Below are positions 26,405-38,939 of a DNA stretch of 64,000 bases, piece by piece (positions within the stretch are counted from its first letter, which is position 1; each line of letters starts with the position of its first letter). The stretch comes from an uncultured Flavobacteriaceae bacterium. GTDB taxonomy: Bacteria > Bacteroidota > Bacteroidia > Flavobacteriales > Flavobacteriaceae. Below the pieces are notes generated by a model. That model searched no databases, was not told the DNA's origin, and worked only from the letters and a program-made list of their open reading frames with translations. The stretch is from assembly GCA_947498845.1 (NCBI GenBank), contig CANMLX010000002.1, positions 1 through 64,000 on the forward strand, read 5' to 3'. A program made the position numbers and the translations under genes.

Positions 26405-27946
26405 CTAATTACTTTTCACTACCTCCCCTTTATTATTGAGTAATAAATTAATTTTCGCATTACCATTTAAGACTTCAACATTATAAAACAAGTTACCATC
26501 CTTTTCAAAGGTTTCTGTTTTATTAATTTTATATTCTTTATAAGTATTTAGTATTTTTTCTTTAATATCTAATGGTAATTCATCGTAATATGAAATGGTA
26601 TTACTGTACCTTCTTGCGCGAATAGCTTCATTTTTTCTTTCTACAAAAGTGTTTGCTCCTTTTTGGTTTTTAATTAAATCAAAAGCATCATATAAGTCTC
26701 CTGTGGCAGTATAAGATTCATACGATAATTTATCTCCATCAATAGTAATTAACTGAAATAATTGTGTGTTTTCTGCCCCTCTATCTCTTTTTGCTCCTAA
26801 ACTATCCCATCCATCACTTAATTGATACATCTTACCTCCACTAACAGAAACTACATAAACAGTACCCGTTACATCACGCTTATTCATCCCATCAACAACG
26901 TTTTCTTCTAAAGGCAATACTCGTCCTCTTGCATAACTATGATCATGACCTTGTAATGACAAATCAACCTTATATTTATCGAAAATTGGTTTCAATTTAC
27001 CACGTAATTCTTCATTATCACGACTTGCAGATGCAGAGTATAAAGGATGATGGTAGGTAACTACAGTCCACTTATTAGGGTTATTTGCTAAAAGGTTTTC
27101 TAACCATGGTAATTGTTTATCAATATCTCTATTTGTATTAAGAACAACAATTCTTAAACCTTGATAATCTGTATAGTACACAGTTTCTTTTAACCCTTTT
27201 GGTCCATTTTCAGGTAAAGTAAACTGAGGATTCCATTGTATTGATAATTCACGTTGTTTGCTACCTTCTTTAATGGGTCTATACTCATGATTACCCGAAA
27301 CTGGAATCGATGGTAATACTCTATGTATCCAACCTCCTGCGTCAAACCACTCTGACCATTCTTGTTCATTATGTGCATGATTAACTAAATCACCAGCATG
27401 AATAATAAAACTAGCATTAGGGGACATTTTATAGCCTTGACGAATTAATCTAGACCATAATTCTAAAATATAATTTTGTGTATCCCCCACATATAAAAAA
27501 CTGAATTTCTCAGGTTTGTCAGAAGCTGTTTTAAACTGAATCCACTCACTCCAATACTCACCATTACCTACACGATATCCATAGATTGTATTGGGTTCTA
27601 AATCTCTGAATTTTACTGAAAAATAGTTTGATTTTATGCCTGCATGGGGGACATTTGTACCGTCCAATGCATATTTTGTGGCTTTTATAGTTTGCGCTGT
27701 TCTCCAAAATTTAGGTGCTGCAGTTGCTTTGGCAATTTCAGCAAACCCTTGATTGATTTCTGAGGTCGTTCTCCATGTTACTGAAGTTGAATTTTCAGGA
27801 TTTTGCCCCAAGTTTAGCACAATCCTATCAGGGTGCTTAGACGGTAAATGCCATGTAGATTCAAATTTCGGTGCTTTATATACTTTAGGTGTTTGCGAAA
27901 ACACGGTGATACTTAAGAATAGTAAAACTAATTGTAAGGATTTCAT
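26405..27946 (-). CDS. Purple-acid-phosphatase-like metallophosphoesterase
   Basis: A 513-aa exported calcineurin-like phosphoesterase. A signal peptide (to VFSQ) is followed by a fibronectin-like PAP N-terminal domain (about 40-150; SVTWRTTSE) and the metal-binding core: YVGDTQ, HAGDLVNH, SGNHEY, YHHPLY and GHDHSYARG, all five blocks intact. A C-terminal extension of about 100 residues ends at KGEVVKSN. It is the last gene of the polysaccharide locus. A role in removing phosphate substituents, or in acquiring phosphate during growth on the glycan, is inference. Confidence 0.88.
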   Translation of the reverse strand: MKSLQLVLLFLSITVFSQTPKVYKAPKFESTWHLPSKHPDRIVLNLGQNPENSTSVTWRTTSEINQGFAEIAKATAAPKFWRTAQTIKATKYALDGTNVPHAGIKSNYFSVKFRDLEPNTIYGYRVGNGEYWSEWIQFKTASDKPEKFSFLYVGDTQNYILELWSRLIRQGYKMSPNASFIIHAGDLVNHAHNEQEWSEWFDAGGWIHRVLPSIPVSGNHEYRPIKEGSKQRELSIQWNPQFTLPENGPKGLKETVYYTDYQGLRIVVLNTNRDIDKQLPWLENLLANNPNKWTVVTYHHPLYSASASRDNEELRGKLKPIFDKYKVDLSLQGHDHSYARGRVLPLEENVVDGMNKRDVTGTVYVVSVSGGKMYQLSDGWDSLGAKRDRGAENTQLFQLITIDGDKLSYESYTATGDLYDAFDLIKNQKGANTFVERKNEAIRARRYSNTISYYDELPLDIKEKILNTYKEYKINKTETFEKDGNLFYNVEVLNGNAKINLLLNNKGEVVKSN

Positions 27947-28032
27947 AATTACTTATTTTGGCTGCAGGGTCAAGGTTTAATTGTTTGTTAATACTAGATT
28001 TTTATCTGTGATGATTATCTCAAATCGCTTTA

Positions 28033-30342
28033 TTAATTATTTAACAACGCATTACGTTTAGCGTAAAACGCTCCATTTCCTGCAGTTACACCTTGTAAAT
28101 CTCCTGTTTTTTTATTTACTGCTATTCCTTTCCATCTTAATGCCCCTAACTCTCCGTTGTATATAGCCTTCCAGGTTTTTCCGCTATCATTACTAAAAAC
28201 AACTTTTGATGGACTTTTTGACCAATATAAGGGTTCACTTGCTATATACAATTCGTCATTTGTAACTCCACCTACAATTACACTTGTAGCATTAAAAACC
28301 GAATCATCTTTAGGGTAAATTTTTTCCCAATCCTCTCCACGGTTACTTGAACGCCACAAACCTTCCCGAATAAAACCAGCATAAACAACTCCATCATTGT
28401 TGGAATCAATAACTATAGTGTTTAAGGTTGATGATTCTTCCTTGTTAAAAGGCAAGTTCTTACCGATATTTTTCCATGTAGCTCCATCATCTGTAGTCAT
28501 GTATAGACCTTCAGTCCACTCCCCTACATAAAGTGTATTATCCTGAAATGGATCAACTGCCAATAATTGGTTTGTACCACAAACATTCTTTACCTGATTG
28601 TAAACGATAGATAATAATTCAGATTCTATCCAATTTTTTTTATGAGGCAACTCTTTTACATATTCAGGAAGACCAATTGAAATGAATTCCCAATTTTCTC
28701 CCCAATCAGAAGATTTATACAGACCTGCACCTTCATTTATTTGTCCATCTAAATATGCGTAAAATGTTCCTGGGATTTTGTCATCTCCTTTTATAGCCTG
28801 TACAAATAGTCCTTCTTTAAACAACTTAACCATATTGGCTGTTTTTCCGTAATCAGTAGTTTTACGGATTCCTGACTTAATTGTACCTCTTTCCGTTAAC
28901 CCATAAAGAATAAACCCTGGTTTATGTGGTGAAGTTTCTATTGCCGTACTGCTTGTAAAATATGCTTGTCCTGGTATTCGCTTTACAAACTGCTCATATG
29001 ACAAACCATTGTCGTTACTAATAGCTGGCTGGTGGTCTGCCATTGTATACATAAATGTTTTTGAATCATTAGAATCACTTATTATTGATTCTGCACATAT
29101 GGTCTCTGTACCTTTAAAATTGTTTCCACTCCAGGTCTTTCCGTCATTTCCTGATATGGATACTCCAAACCAATTAGACATATACAATCGATCTGACTGT
29201 TCAATATCCACTCTAATTTTTGAAATTGCCCAACCTATAAATTCACGGTCTTCTATATACTCAGGATAATCAGAGAAATCCTCTTCTTTATACTCTTTAA
29301 TTAAACTCCATGAATCTCCATAGTCAGATGTTTTATATAGTGGTACTAGCGGTATATGCTTATGCTTTCCTCTTCTACTGGGGGCAGTGTAATAAACCCC
29401 AGAAATATTAGGATCTGAACATACTGTACTATACGGTGCACCTGTGGGTAACCCATTCATGACAGAATTAAACGTCTTACCTAAATCATCGCTTCTATAA
29501 ACACCCCCATTTAAACCAGCAACTAAAATGGTTTCTGGATTAGTTTTACTAAACGACAAATCTCCGAACTCCATATCTTCCTTTTCAAAAATTACCTGCC
29601 AATTCTTCCCACCGTCTTCAGAAAGATATAATTTCCCAATTTTAGGGCGCTTATAATCATCATTCGGATATAAATAGTCTTTGTATCGGACTTCAGATAG
29701 AGTTCCCACATACAGCATATTTTTGATATATGGATGATATGCTACAACACCAATTGGTTCTCCTTCTAACCCAGAATAAGTCCATGATTCACCTAAATTA
29801 CTACTTATATAAATTCCTTTAGAGAAACCTCCTGCAGCTACGCTATTTGAGTTAAAGGGATTAACTGATATCATTTCACCTAACATTCTATTAGGACCGT
29901 TTCCTGCATAATCAAGCTTATTTAGAACAGGATACCACGAATTTCCTCCATCAGTACTTTTATGAATGTCTCCAAAAATTTTATGCCCTCTCGCTTCACC
30001 AGAACATCTAAAAAGAATATCAGGATTATGTGGGCTAATGGCAAAACTTTCAACACTATGATGATGGCATTCAGTCATCCCTTTATTAATTGGAGTCCAA
30101 CTTTTTCCTCTATCATTACTTCTAAACATTCCTGCGACATCGCACCTAGCATACAAAATATTTGTTTCTTTAGGGTTTTGTAACAACCCAACTATATAAC
30201 CTCCTCCTCCCAAATAGGACTGTTTCCAATCATAATTAATAGTCTCTAATGACAATTTATCTTTCTTAACCACTTCGCAAGAGTAAACACATACAATTGT
30301 CAGCGTAAACAGTAAAACTGCTTTTGTTTTATACAAACTCAT
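28033..30342 (-). CDS. GH74/sortilin-like beta-propeller lipoprotein
   Basis: A 769-aa lipoprotein (lipobox YSC, Cys22) made of tandem propeller repeats. About eleven Asp-box (SxDxGxxW-like) motifs are visible, such as SNDRGKSW, STDGGNSW, SEDGGKNW, TSDYGDSW, SSDWGENW, TTDDGATW and SNDSGKTW. The N-terminal GGGGYIVG stretch matches the opening of GH74 xyloglucanases, but the RTDVGGAY block of that family reads RCDVAGMF here, so catalytic activity on xyloglucan is doubtful. It could be a divergent glycosidase or a binding protein. It is 9 bp downstream of the GH2 gene. Confidence 0.8.
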   Translation of the reverse strand: MSLYKTKAVLLFTLTIVCVYSCEVVKKDKLSLETINYDWKQSYLGGGGYIVGLLQNPKETNILYARCDVAGMFRSNDRGKSWTPINKGMTECHHHSVESFAISPHNPDILFRCSGEARGHKIFGDIHKSTDGGNSWYPVLNKLDYAGNGPNRMLGEMISVNPFNSNSVAAGGFSKGIYISSNLGESWTYSGLEGEPIGVVAYHPYIKNMLYVGTLSEVRYKDYLYPNDDYKRPKIGKLYLSEDGGKNWQVIFEKEDMEFGDLSFSKTNPETILVAGLNGGVYRSDDLGKTFNSVMNGLPTGAPYSTVCSDPNISGVYYTAPSRRGKHKHIPLVPLYKTSDYGDSWSLIKEYKEEDFSDYPEYIEDREFIGWAISKIRVDIEQSDRLYMSNWFGVSISGNDGKTWSGNNFKGTETICAESIISDSNDSKTFMYTMADHQPAISNDNGLSYEQFVKRIPGQAYFTSSTAIETSPHKPGFILYGLTERGTIKSGIRKTTDYGKTANMVKLFKEGLFVQAIKGDDKIPGTFYAYLDGQINEGAGLYKSSDWGENWEFISIGLPEYVKELPHKKNWIESELLSIVYNQVKNVCGTNQLLAVDPFQDNTLYVGEWTEGLYMTTDDGATWKNIGKNLPFNKEESSTLNTIVIDSNNDGVVYAGFIREGLWRSSNRGEDWEKIYPKDDSVFNATSVIVGGVTNDELYIASEPLYWSKSPSKVVFSNDSGKTWKAIYNGELGALRWKGIAVNKKTGDLQGVTAGNGAFYAKRNALLNN

Positions 30343-30351
30343 TATTCTAAT

Positions 30352-33594
<3,243 letters not shown>

Positions 33595-33626
33595 TTAAGT
33601 CCTTAAACACTTTGTTTATATACTTT

Positions 33627-34535
33627 TTAATCATTGTTCTGTATTTTAAATTCTTCTAATGGGTTGTCTCCAAAAACTCCTTTCAATAAAATATTACTGA
33701 TTTGCGGAATATTATCATTCAAGGAGACCCATAAAAAATGGTCAAATTGATTTTTACCAAACTCTAATGAACTTGCCCCTCCAGTAGTAGCTAAGCCATA
33801 ATAATTATAACCATGAATAGCAGATTTAGAATATTTATGATGATGGCCTGCAAAAATTGATAATGGTCTATTTTTTAAGAGCTCCTCAACTTTTTTCCAC
33901 TCTTCATTATTTTCATATTGCCACATGGGTCGATGAAGAAAAACGAAAGTCCACTTAACTGAAGTATTCTCTTCTAAAACCTTTTTAAGCCAACTTATTT
34001 GTTCTTCACCCAATGCTCCTTTTGCACTTCCTGGAGAGTCTTCGGAATTTAGTATGATGAATAAGGACTTCTTATATTTAAAATGGTAATATGTTACTCC
34101 AAACTGTTTTATCCAATGAGATTCCATTTTATGGTTTCGTACATCATTGTTACCAACTACATAAAAAAAGGGAACCTCCAATTGTTTAGTAATACTATTT
34201 AAATCCAACCATTTTTCTTCAATTAGTTTATCATCAAACTTTGTAGAATCTAAACTAAATCCTTTTGTATCAATTAAATCTCCAATGGATATAACAAAAT
34301 CGGGTCTCATCCGATTTAACTTTATGATTGCATCCTCAAAGACTCCTTTTCTTTCTCCTCCAGAATTATCACTTACTATGGCAAAACTGAAATCTTCTGA
34401 TGATTTCTTAAGGTTTAAATTTGTCCAAGGAGTGACTCCATTATTTTTAAAGTCTGATTGAAATATCTGTCTAGAACAGCTACTCCCTAAGAGTAATAGT
34501 AAAAAAAGTATTAGGCTTCTAGTTATATCCTTCAT
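33627..34535 (-). CDS. Metallophosphoesterase lipoprotein
   Basis: A 302-aa calcineurin-like phosphoesterase with a lipoprotein signal (GSSC, Cys20). Metal-binding blocks: IVSDNSGG, SIGDLID, VVGNNDVR, FLHRPMW and AGHHHKYS. In the first block the usual D-x-H is D-N-S, so the first metal site may be altered. Unlike the 26.4-kb phosphoesterase it has no fibronectin domain. It lies within the polysaccharide operon between the T9SS-secreted propeller gene and GH2. A large hairpin lies 8 nt before its start codon. Confidence 0.85.
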   Translation of the reverse strand: MKDITRSLILFLLLLLGSSCSRQIFQSDFKNNGVTPWTNLNLKKSSEDFSFAIVSDNSGGERKGVFEDAIIKLNRMRPDFVISIGDLIDTKGFSLDSTKFDDKLIEEKWLDLNSITKQLEVPFFYVVGNNDVRNHKMESHWIKQFGVTYYHFKYKKSLFIILNSEDSPGSAKGALGEEQISWLKKVLEENTSVKWTFVFLHRPMWQYENNEEWKKVEELLKNRPLSIFAGHHHKYSKSAIHGYNYYGLATTGGASSLEFGKNQFDHFLWVSLNDNIPQISNILLKGVFGDNPLEEFKIQNND

Positions 34536-34543
34536 TTTAAAAT

Positions 34544-34585
34544 TTCTTCTACCAAAAGCAATATGAAATGCTTTTAGTAGAAGAA
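34544..34585 (-). promoter_or_regulatory. 17-bp hairpin abutting the phosphoesterase start
   Basis: The arms (34544-34560 and 34569-34585) pair over 17 positions with a single mismatch around an 8-nt loop. On the minus strand the stem ends only 8 nt before the ATG at 34535. It may act as terminator or attenuator for the upstream gene, or hide the ribosome site of the downstream one. Confidence 0.6.
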
Positions 34586-34647
34586 TCTTTGTTGGTTAGG
34601 GCATAAAAACTTCCAAGTGAAATCGCATATACCCGAGCTATTAATGA

Positions 34648-37122
34648 CTATTTTATGATTTTCTTTACTGTAGTTTGATTTCCAGATGAGATAACTACAA
34701 TATACATACCTCCTTTTGAAAGATTACCTACTTCAATTTGATTGGACTTTCCTTCTTTTAAGAACCTTCCATTCATATCGAATAGTTGCCATTTACTTTT
34801 TTCTGAATTGCTATTTCCAAAATCAATATTTAGGATATCGTCTACAGGAACTGGGTATAATCTAACTTCATCTTTATTAACAGCTTTATTGTTTAAGCCT
34901 AATCCATTGCTAATAACACCTTGCCAAACTCCCATACCATCTAATCCTAAATATACTTTACCAAAAACATTTCTATCAGCTGCTAAGTGTCTTGGTCCCG
35001 AAAGTAAAAACTTGGTATTTGCTCCATCAAGTCTAGTCCAACTAGCTCCTTGATCTGTAGATCTATATATTCCTTCTGGTGAACCATTTAATTCTCCAAC
35101 TATATAAATTGTTGGATATCCATTATTAGTCATTGATTTACCTAAAGCCAGAACCTTTGCTCTTTTTACATTACTAATTTTTGTCCAAGTATCTCCTTTG
35201 TTGGTACTTCTATATAATCCTTCAGCTGGATGATTAAACCATAAATGCCCTGAGTTTTTAGGAGTTGCTTTTAACGACGCACTAGTCCATGGATTAGAAG
35301 CATGATTAGGAAGACCATTAGATGTTTTAAACCAATTTTGCCCACCATTCTCACTTCTATATACAAAGCCACTTACCCTATCGTATAAGTAAGATAAGTG
35401 ATTAACCTCTAAATCTTGAGCAAATGGTCTATGTCTCATAAACACATTGTCCTCTACAACTGTGTTTAATGTTGGTGTAGTAGCCTTACTAAAAGTAGTA
35501 CCTCCATCCCTAGAATAGTGAATTTCCTTACCATGAACCACCACGATATTGTTAGGGTCTTTTGTTGACATTCCAACTAAGGATTTACCCCAATTTGGAT
35601 TATAACTTGTTAATTTAGTATAGCTTTGACCTCCATTTTTTGTTAAAAATAGTGATCCATGAGTTGGATTTGCTGCTGTACCAGTCCATTGATCCGTTGT
35701 TGATATTGCAAAATTATTTGGATAAGTATCTGCAATCGCAATATCCTGTCCTTTGAATGCTTTAGTTGGGTTGTTCATAAGGCTTCTTATATCTGAATTA
35801 TCAAAACTATCTGGGTTTTTAACAATAACAGCTGGATAATCTGCCGAATTAACTCCTAAAGTATTATTACTTGAATTGCTTCTAAATGTTACAAGACCAG
35901 AGGAAACAATTTCTTCATGACCTTTAGATTCATTATTTCTCCAAGCAACCTGAGATGCTCTCCAGTCATTAGTATGCCATAAGCCAAACCAACCTGTCAT
36001 GTATATTTTACCATTATTACTAGGGTCAAAGGCTATTTGAGACGTATATGCTCCTACATTATCATCAGAATCCCATTCAAACGTATTTACGAAATTTACA
36101 TTAGATTTTGTTGTCCAAGTTTCACCTGCATCTGTAGAGACTTGAAAACGTTGCAAATTATTACCCACAGCTGAAGCAGGACAGGCTACAACAGTCATAT
36201 TATCATAGGGGCTAGTAGTAACAGTTAAATACCCACGAAAAACATCGGCAAATGGAATATTCAATTTTGTCCAAGGTGCATCAGTTGCTGGATATATTAT
36301 CCTATAAATTCCTTTGTTTCTAACCGCTGCATAAAGTTCTGTCCCGTTTTTAGAAATACTTAAATCAGAAACTAATTTCAAATCATCACTTCCATGATTT
36401 ATAAGCTTAAATGATGATCCACTATTAGAACTCCTGTAAATTCCATGGCTTGCATATGCAACAAATATGAACCTGGGTTGTACTGGGTGAAAAATTATTG
36501 CACGAACACTAGCTTCTTGATTATTATCAGGAATGTCGCTGATTTTTCTCCAAGGGGTGGCTTTGGTTAGATCTAGGACCCAAACTCCTTTTTCTCGTGT
36601 ACCAACCCAAAGTTCATTTGTGTTTAGGGGATTTATTGCAATTGGAGAACCTTCTCTATCTATATCATTAATTCCTGTTCCTCCTTCTCGTCCTCCGTTA
36701 GCTCCAAACTTAATTCCTCCTGTAACATCTATCTCTTGCCAATTATTACCATAATCTTCAGAATATAATATTTTAGATGTTTGAGTAGTATTTCCTCTAT
36801 CAACAGCCAAATAAACAATGTTTTGTTTTGTAGGGTGCAATGCAATACCTGCTACTCCGTAATAGTTCTTTTTGTCTGACCCAAAATTGAGGATTTGAAC
36901 CATTTCGTTCTTAGCTGCATCCCACTTATAAGCGCCTCCAACATCTGTTCTAAAATATCTTACATTATTATTATTGGGGTGTATCTTCATACCCGTGATG
37001 TAACCTCCACCACCTATTCTAACCTGCTTCCAATTATAATTGGCTTGAGAATACACGTTTGAAAAAACAAATAAACAAGCCACAAAAAACATGGCAATTA
37101 CTTTGTAATTATTTTTTTTCAT
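34648..37122 (-). CDS. GH74-like propeller protein with type IX secretion sorting domain
   Basis: An 824-aa secreted protein. After the signal peptide (to VYSQ), the N-terminus reads IGGGGYITGMKIHP, then RTDVGGAYKWD, the hallmark opening of GH74 endo-xyloglucanases, including a conserved Asp. Many Asp-box motifs (SEDYGNNW, SSNSGSSF, STDAGETW, SRDGGTTF, SENGGQNW, STNKGDTW, STDQGASW) indicate the two-propeller fold. The last 75 residues form a type A sorting domain (LYPVPVDDILNI, KGGMYIVVI, KKIIK), so the protein leaves the cell through the type IX system. Compared with the 28.0-kb paralogue, this is the better candidate for a true GH74 enzyme. Confidence 0.87.
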   Translation of the reverse strand: MKKNNYKVIAMFFVACLFVFSNVYSQANYNWKQVRIGGGGYITGMKIHPNNNNVRYFRTDVGGAYKWDAAKNEMVQILNFGSDKKNYYGVAGIALHPTKQNIVYLAVDRGNTTQTSKILYSEDYGNNWQEIDVTGGIKFGANGGREGGTGINDIDREGSPIAINPLNTNELWVGTREKGVWVLDLTKATPWRKISDIPDNNQEASVRAIIFHPVQPRFIFVAYASHGIYRSSNSGSSFKLINHGSDDLKLVSDLSISKNGTELYAAVRNKGIYRIIYPATDAPWTKLNIPFADVFRGYLTVTTSPYDNMTVVACPASAVGNNLQRFQVSTDAGETWTTKSNVNFVNTFEWDSDDNVGAYTSQIAFDPSNNGKIYMTGWFGLWHTNDWRASQVAWRNNESKGHEEIVSSGLVTFRSNSSNNTLGVNSADYPAVIVKNPDSFDNSDIRSLMNNPTKAFKGQDIAIADTYPNNFAISTTDQWTGTAANPTHGSLFLTKNGGQSYTKLTSYNPNWGKSLVGMSTKDPNNIVVVHGKEIHYSRDGGTTFSKATTPTLNTVVEDNVFMRHRPFAQDLEVNHLSYLYDRVSGFVYRSENGGQNWFKTSNGLPNHASNPWTSASLKATPKNSGHLWFNHPAEGLYRSTNKGDTWTKISNVKRAKVLALGKSMTNNGYPTIYIVGELNGSPEGIYRSTDQGASWTRLDGANTKFLLSGPRHLAADRNVFGKVYLGLDGMGVWQGVISNGLGLNNKAVNKDEVRLYPVPVDDILNIDFGNSNSEKSKWQLFDMNGRFLKEGKSNQIEVGNLSKGGMYIVVISSGNQTTVKKIIK

Positions 37123-37164
37123 ATCTAGAATTTTAAAGTTTATATTAAATATTAGTAGGTATTA

Positions 37165-38648
37165 TTAAGGTTGAAAGCTGAAAGTCTCAGATGGTATCCT
37201 AGCCTTTTGAAATAGTGTTTCTACCTTTTTAATAATTTCGGGGTGTTCTTGAGAGACATTATTTGTTTCGCCAATATCTTCAGAGAGGTTATATAATTCT
37301 ATTGTTGAATTTTCAGTATCAAAAACATTATACCTAACAGCTTTCCAATCGCCCATTAGTAATGCCTGACGCCCACCTAACTCATGAAATTCCCAATACA
37401 AATACTCGTGCTGCTTTTGGGCTTTTTTATCATTAATCAATTCTGGTAAAAATGACAAACCATCAATATTACCAGGAGCTTCCTCTCCAATAATTTCACA
37501 AACTGTAGGCACTACATCCCAGAAAGCCGAGACATGTTCTGATTTTGAATTTTGTTTAATAACTTCAGGCCAACTCACAATCATAGGAACTCTTATGCCT
37601 CCTTCATATAAATCTCTCTTATAACCCTTTAGGGAACCATTGCTGTCAAAAAATCTGGGTCTGCTCCACCTTCAATATGAGGACCATTATCTGAAGTAAA
37701 AATGATAATAGTGTTATCCCTTATTCCTAATTCTTGTACTTTATTCATGATGTCTCCAACCTGATTATCTAAAATGGAAACCATGGCAGCAAAGGCTGCA
37801 TGAGGATTTTTTTGAGATGCATATCCTCCTGTTTTGTAATCTGGTCCATCATCTACTCCTTTAAACTCAACTTCAGGAGAAAATTCATCCTGAAACCTAT
37901 CTATGACATCCGATGGTGCAGCTAGTTCTGCATGAGGTATTATAGATGGAACGTAAAGAAAAAATGGATTGTCCTTATTTTTTTCGATAAACTCTAAAGT
38001 TTTTTCATGTATTAGAGTTGGAGCATAAACTTCCTTTTTAGTACCACTATTCCCTGTCAAAACAATTGAATCCTTATTAGACCATAAATGTTCAGGATAA
38101 TAGCTATGCCCGAAACGTTGGCAATTGTACCCAAAAAAGGTATCAAACCCTTGATTAATTGGGTCTCCCTCTGATCCTGGAAAACCTAACCCCCACTTAC
38201 CAAAAGCTCCAGTAGCATATCCTTTTTCCTTTAATATTTCTGGCAATGTATAAGTAGAATCAGGTAGCGGATGTTGCCCTTCAGGATAATGCCCTTTATT
38301 ACCACGAATAGGTGTATGTCCTGTATGCATTCCTGTTAACAATACTGAACGAGAGGGTGCGCAGACTGTACTTCCAGAATAATGCTGAGTAAATAACATT
38401 CCCTGTTTAGCTAATTTATCTATATTAGGTGTTGTAAACTTAGTCTGTCCATAACAGCTTAAGTCACCATAACCCAAATCATCAGCTAGAATATATATGA
38501 TATTGGGGTTACGATTTCTTTCAGGTTTTGGTATTGCTTTTTCAGAATCCAAATTTTTGGAATCAGAATTTTTTTCTAAAAAATTGCAAGAACATACAAG
38601 GCATAACAATATCAGAACGACCTGTATCGAATAACGTTTAAATTTCAT
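37165..38648 (-). pseudogene. Family S1 sulfatase interrupted by a frameshift
   Basis: A lipoprotein sulfatase (lipobox region VCSC, Cys21) split into ORFs 37629-38648 and 37165-37584. The N-terminal part has the metal site ADDLGYGD, the formylglycine motif CAPSR (Cys96) and GKWGLG. It runs out of frame after EGGADPDF. On the minus strand, the coding T run at 37648-37653 has six T; seven would give an uninterrupted DFFDSNGSLKGYKRDLYEG, the expected sulfatase sequence, joining directly to the second ORF (GGIRVPMIV...). So a one-base deletion in a homopolymer breaks the gene. It may be a real mutation, phase variation or a read error. The truncated product would lack the C-terminal subdomain. 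Confidence 0.88.
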
Positions 38649-38858
38649 TTCTATTCGTTTGAAAATGATTGATTCTGCATTCTGAAGTTGTATTAAAAAT
38701 GATAATTCAAAATACAGTTATTCCACACTAAAAGACTACATCTGTCTCTATGTGATAATTTTATAAATGTTTCTTTTAAACATAGGAATGACCACTTAAC
38801 CAATTTATTAATTGATTAATTCCTGAGTAACATTAATTTAGACATAGTTTAGAAAGAA

Positions 38859-38885
38859 CAGGAAAGAGTGTTTGACTCTTCCCTG
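38859..38885 (-). terminator. Hairpin between susD and the sulfatase gene
   Basis: CAGGAAAGAGT (38859-38869) and ACTCTTCCCTG (38875-38885) form an 11-bp stem with one mismatch and a 5-nt loop; on the minus strand TTCTTTCT follows. In a 291-bp gap after susD it probably acts as a partial terminator that raises SusCD over the downstream enzymes. I see nothing else in that gap. Confidence 0.55.
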
Positions 38886-38939
38886 TCAAAACAAACTAAA
38901 ACTAAACTCAACTACTTGAAACTAAGTTTGTGTAAAAAA

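Noticed and set aside
37165-37584. C-terminal sulfatase ORF as an independent gene
   Set aside because: It begins inside the sulfatase fold, and adding one base joins it perfectly to the upstream part.
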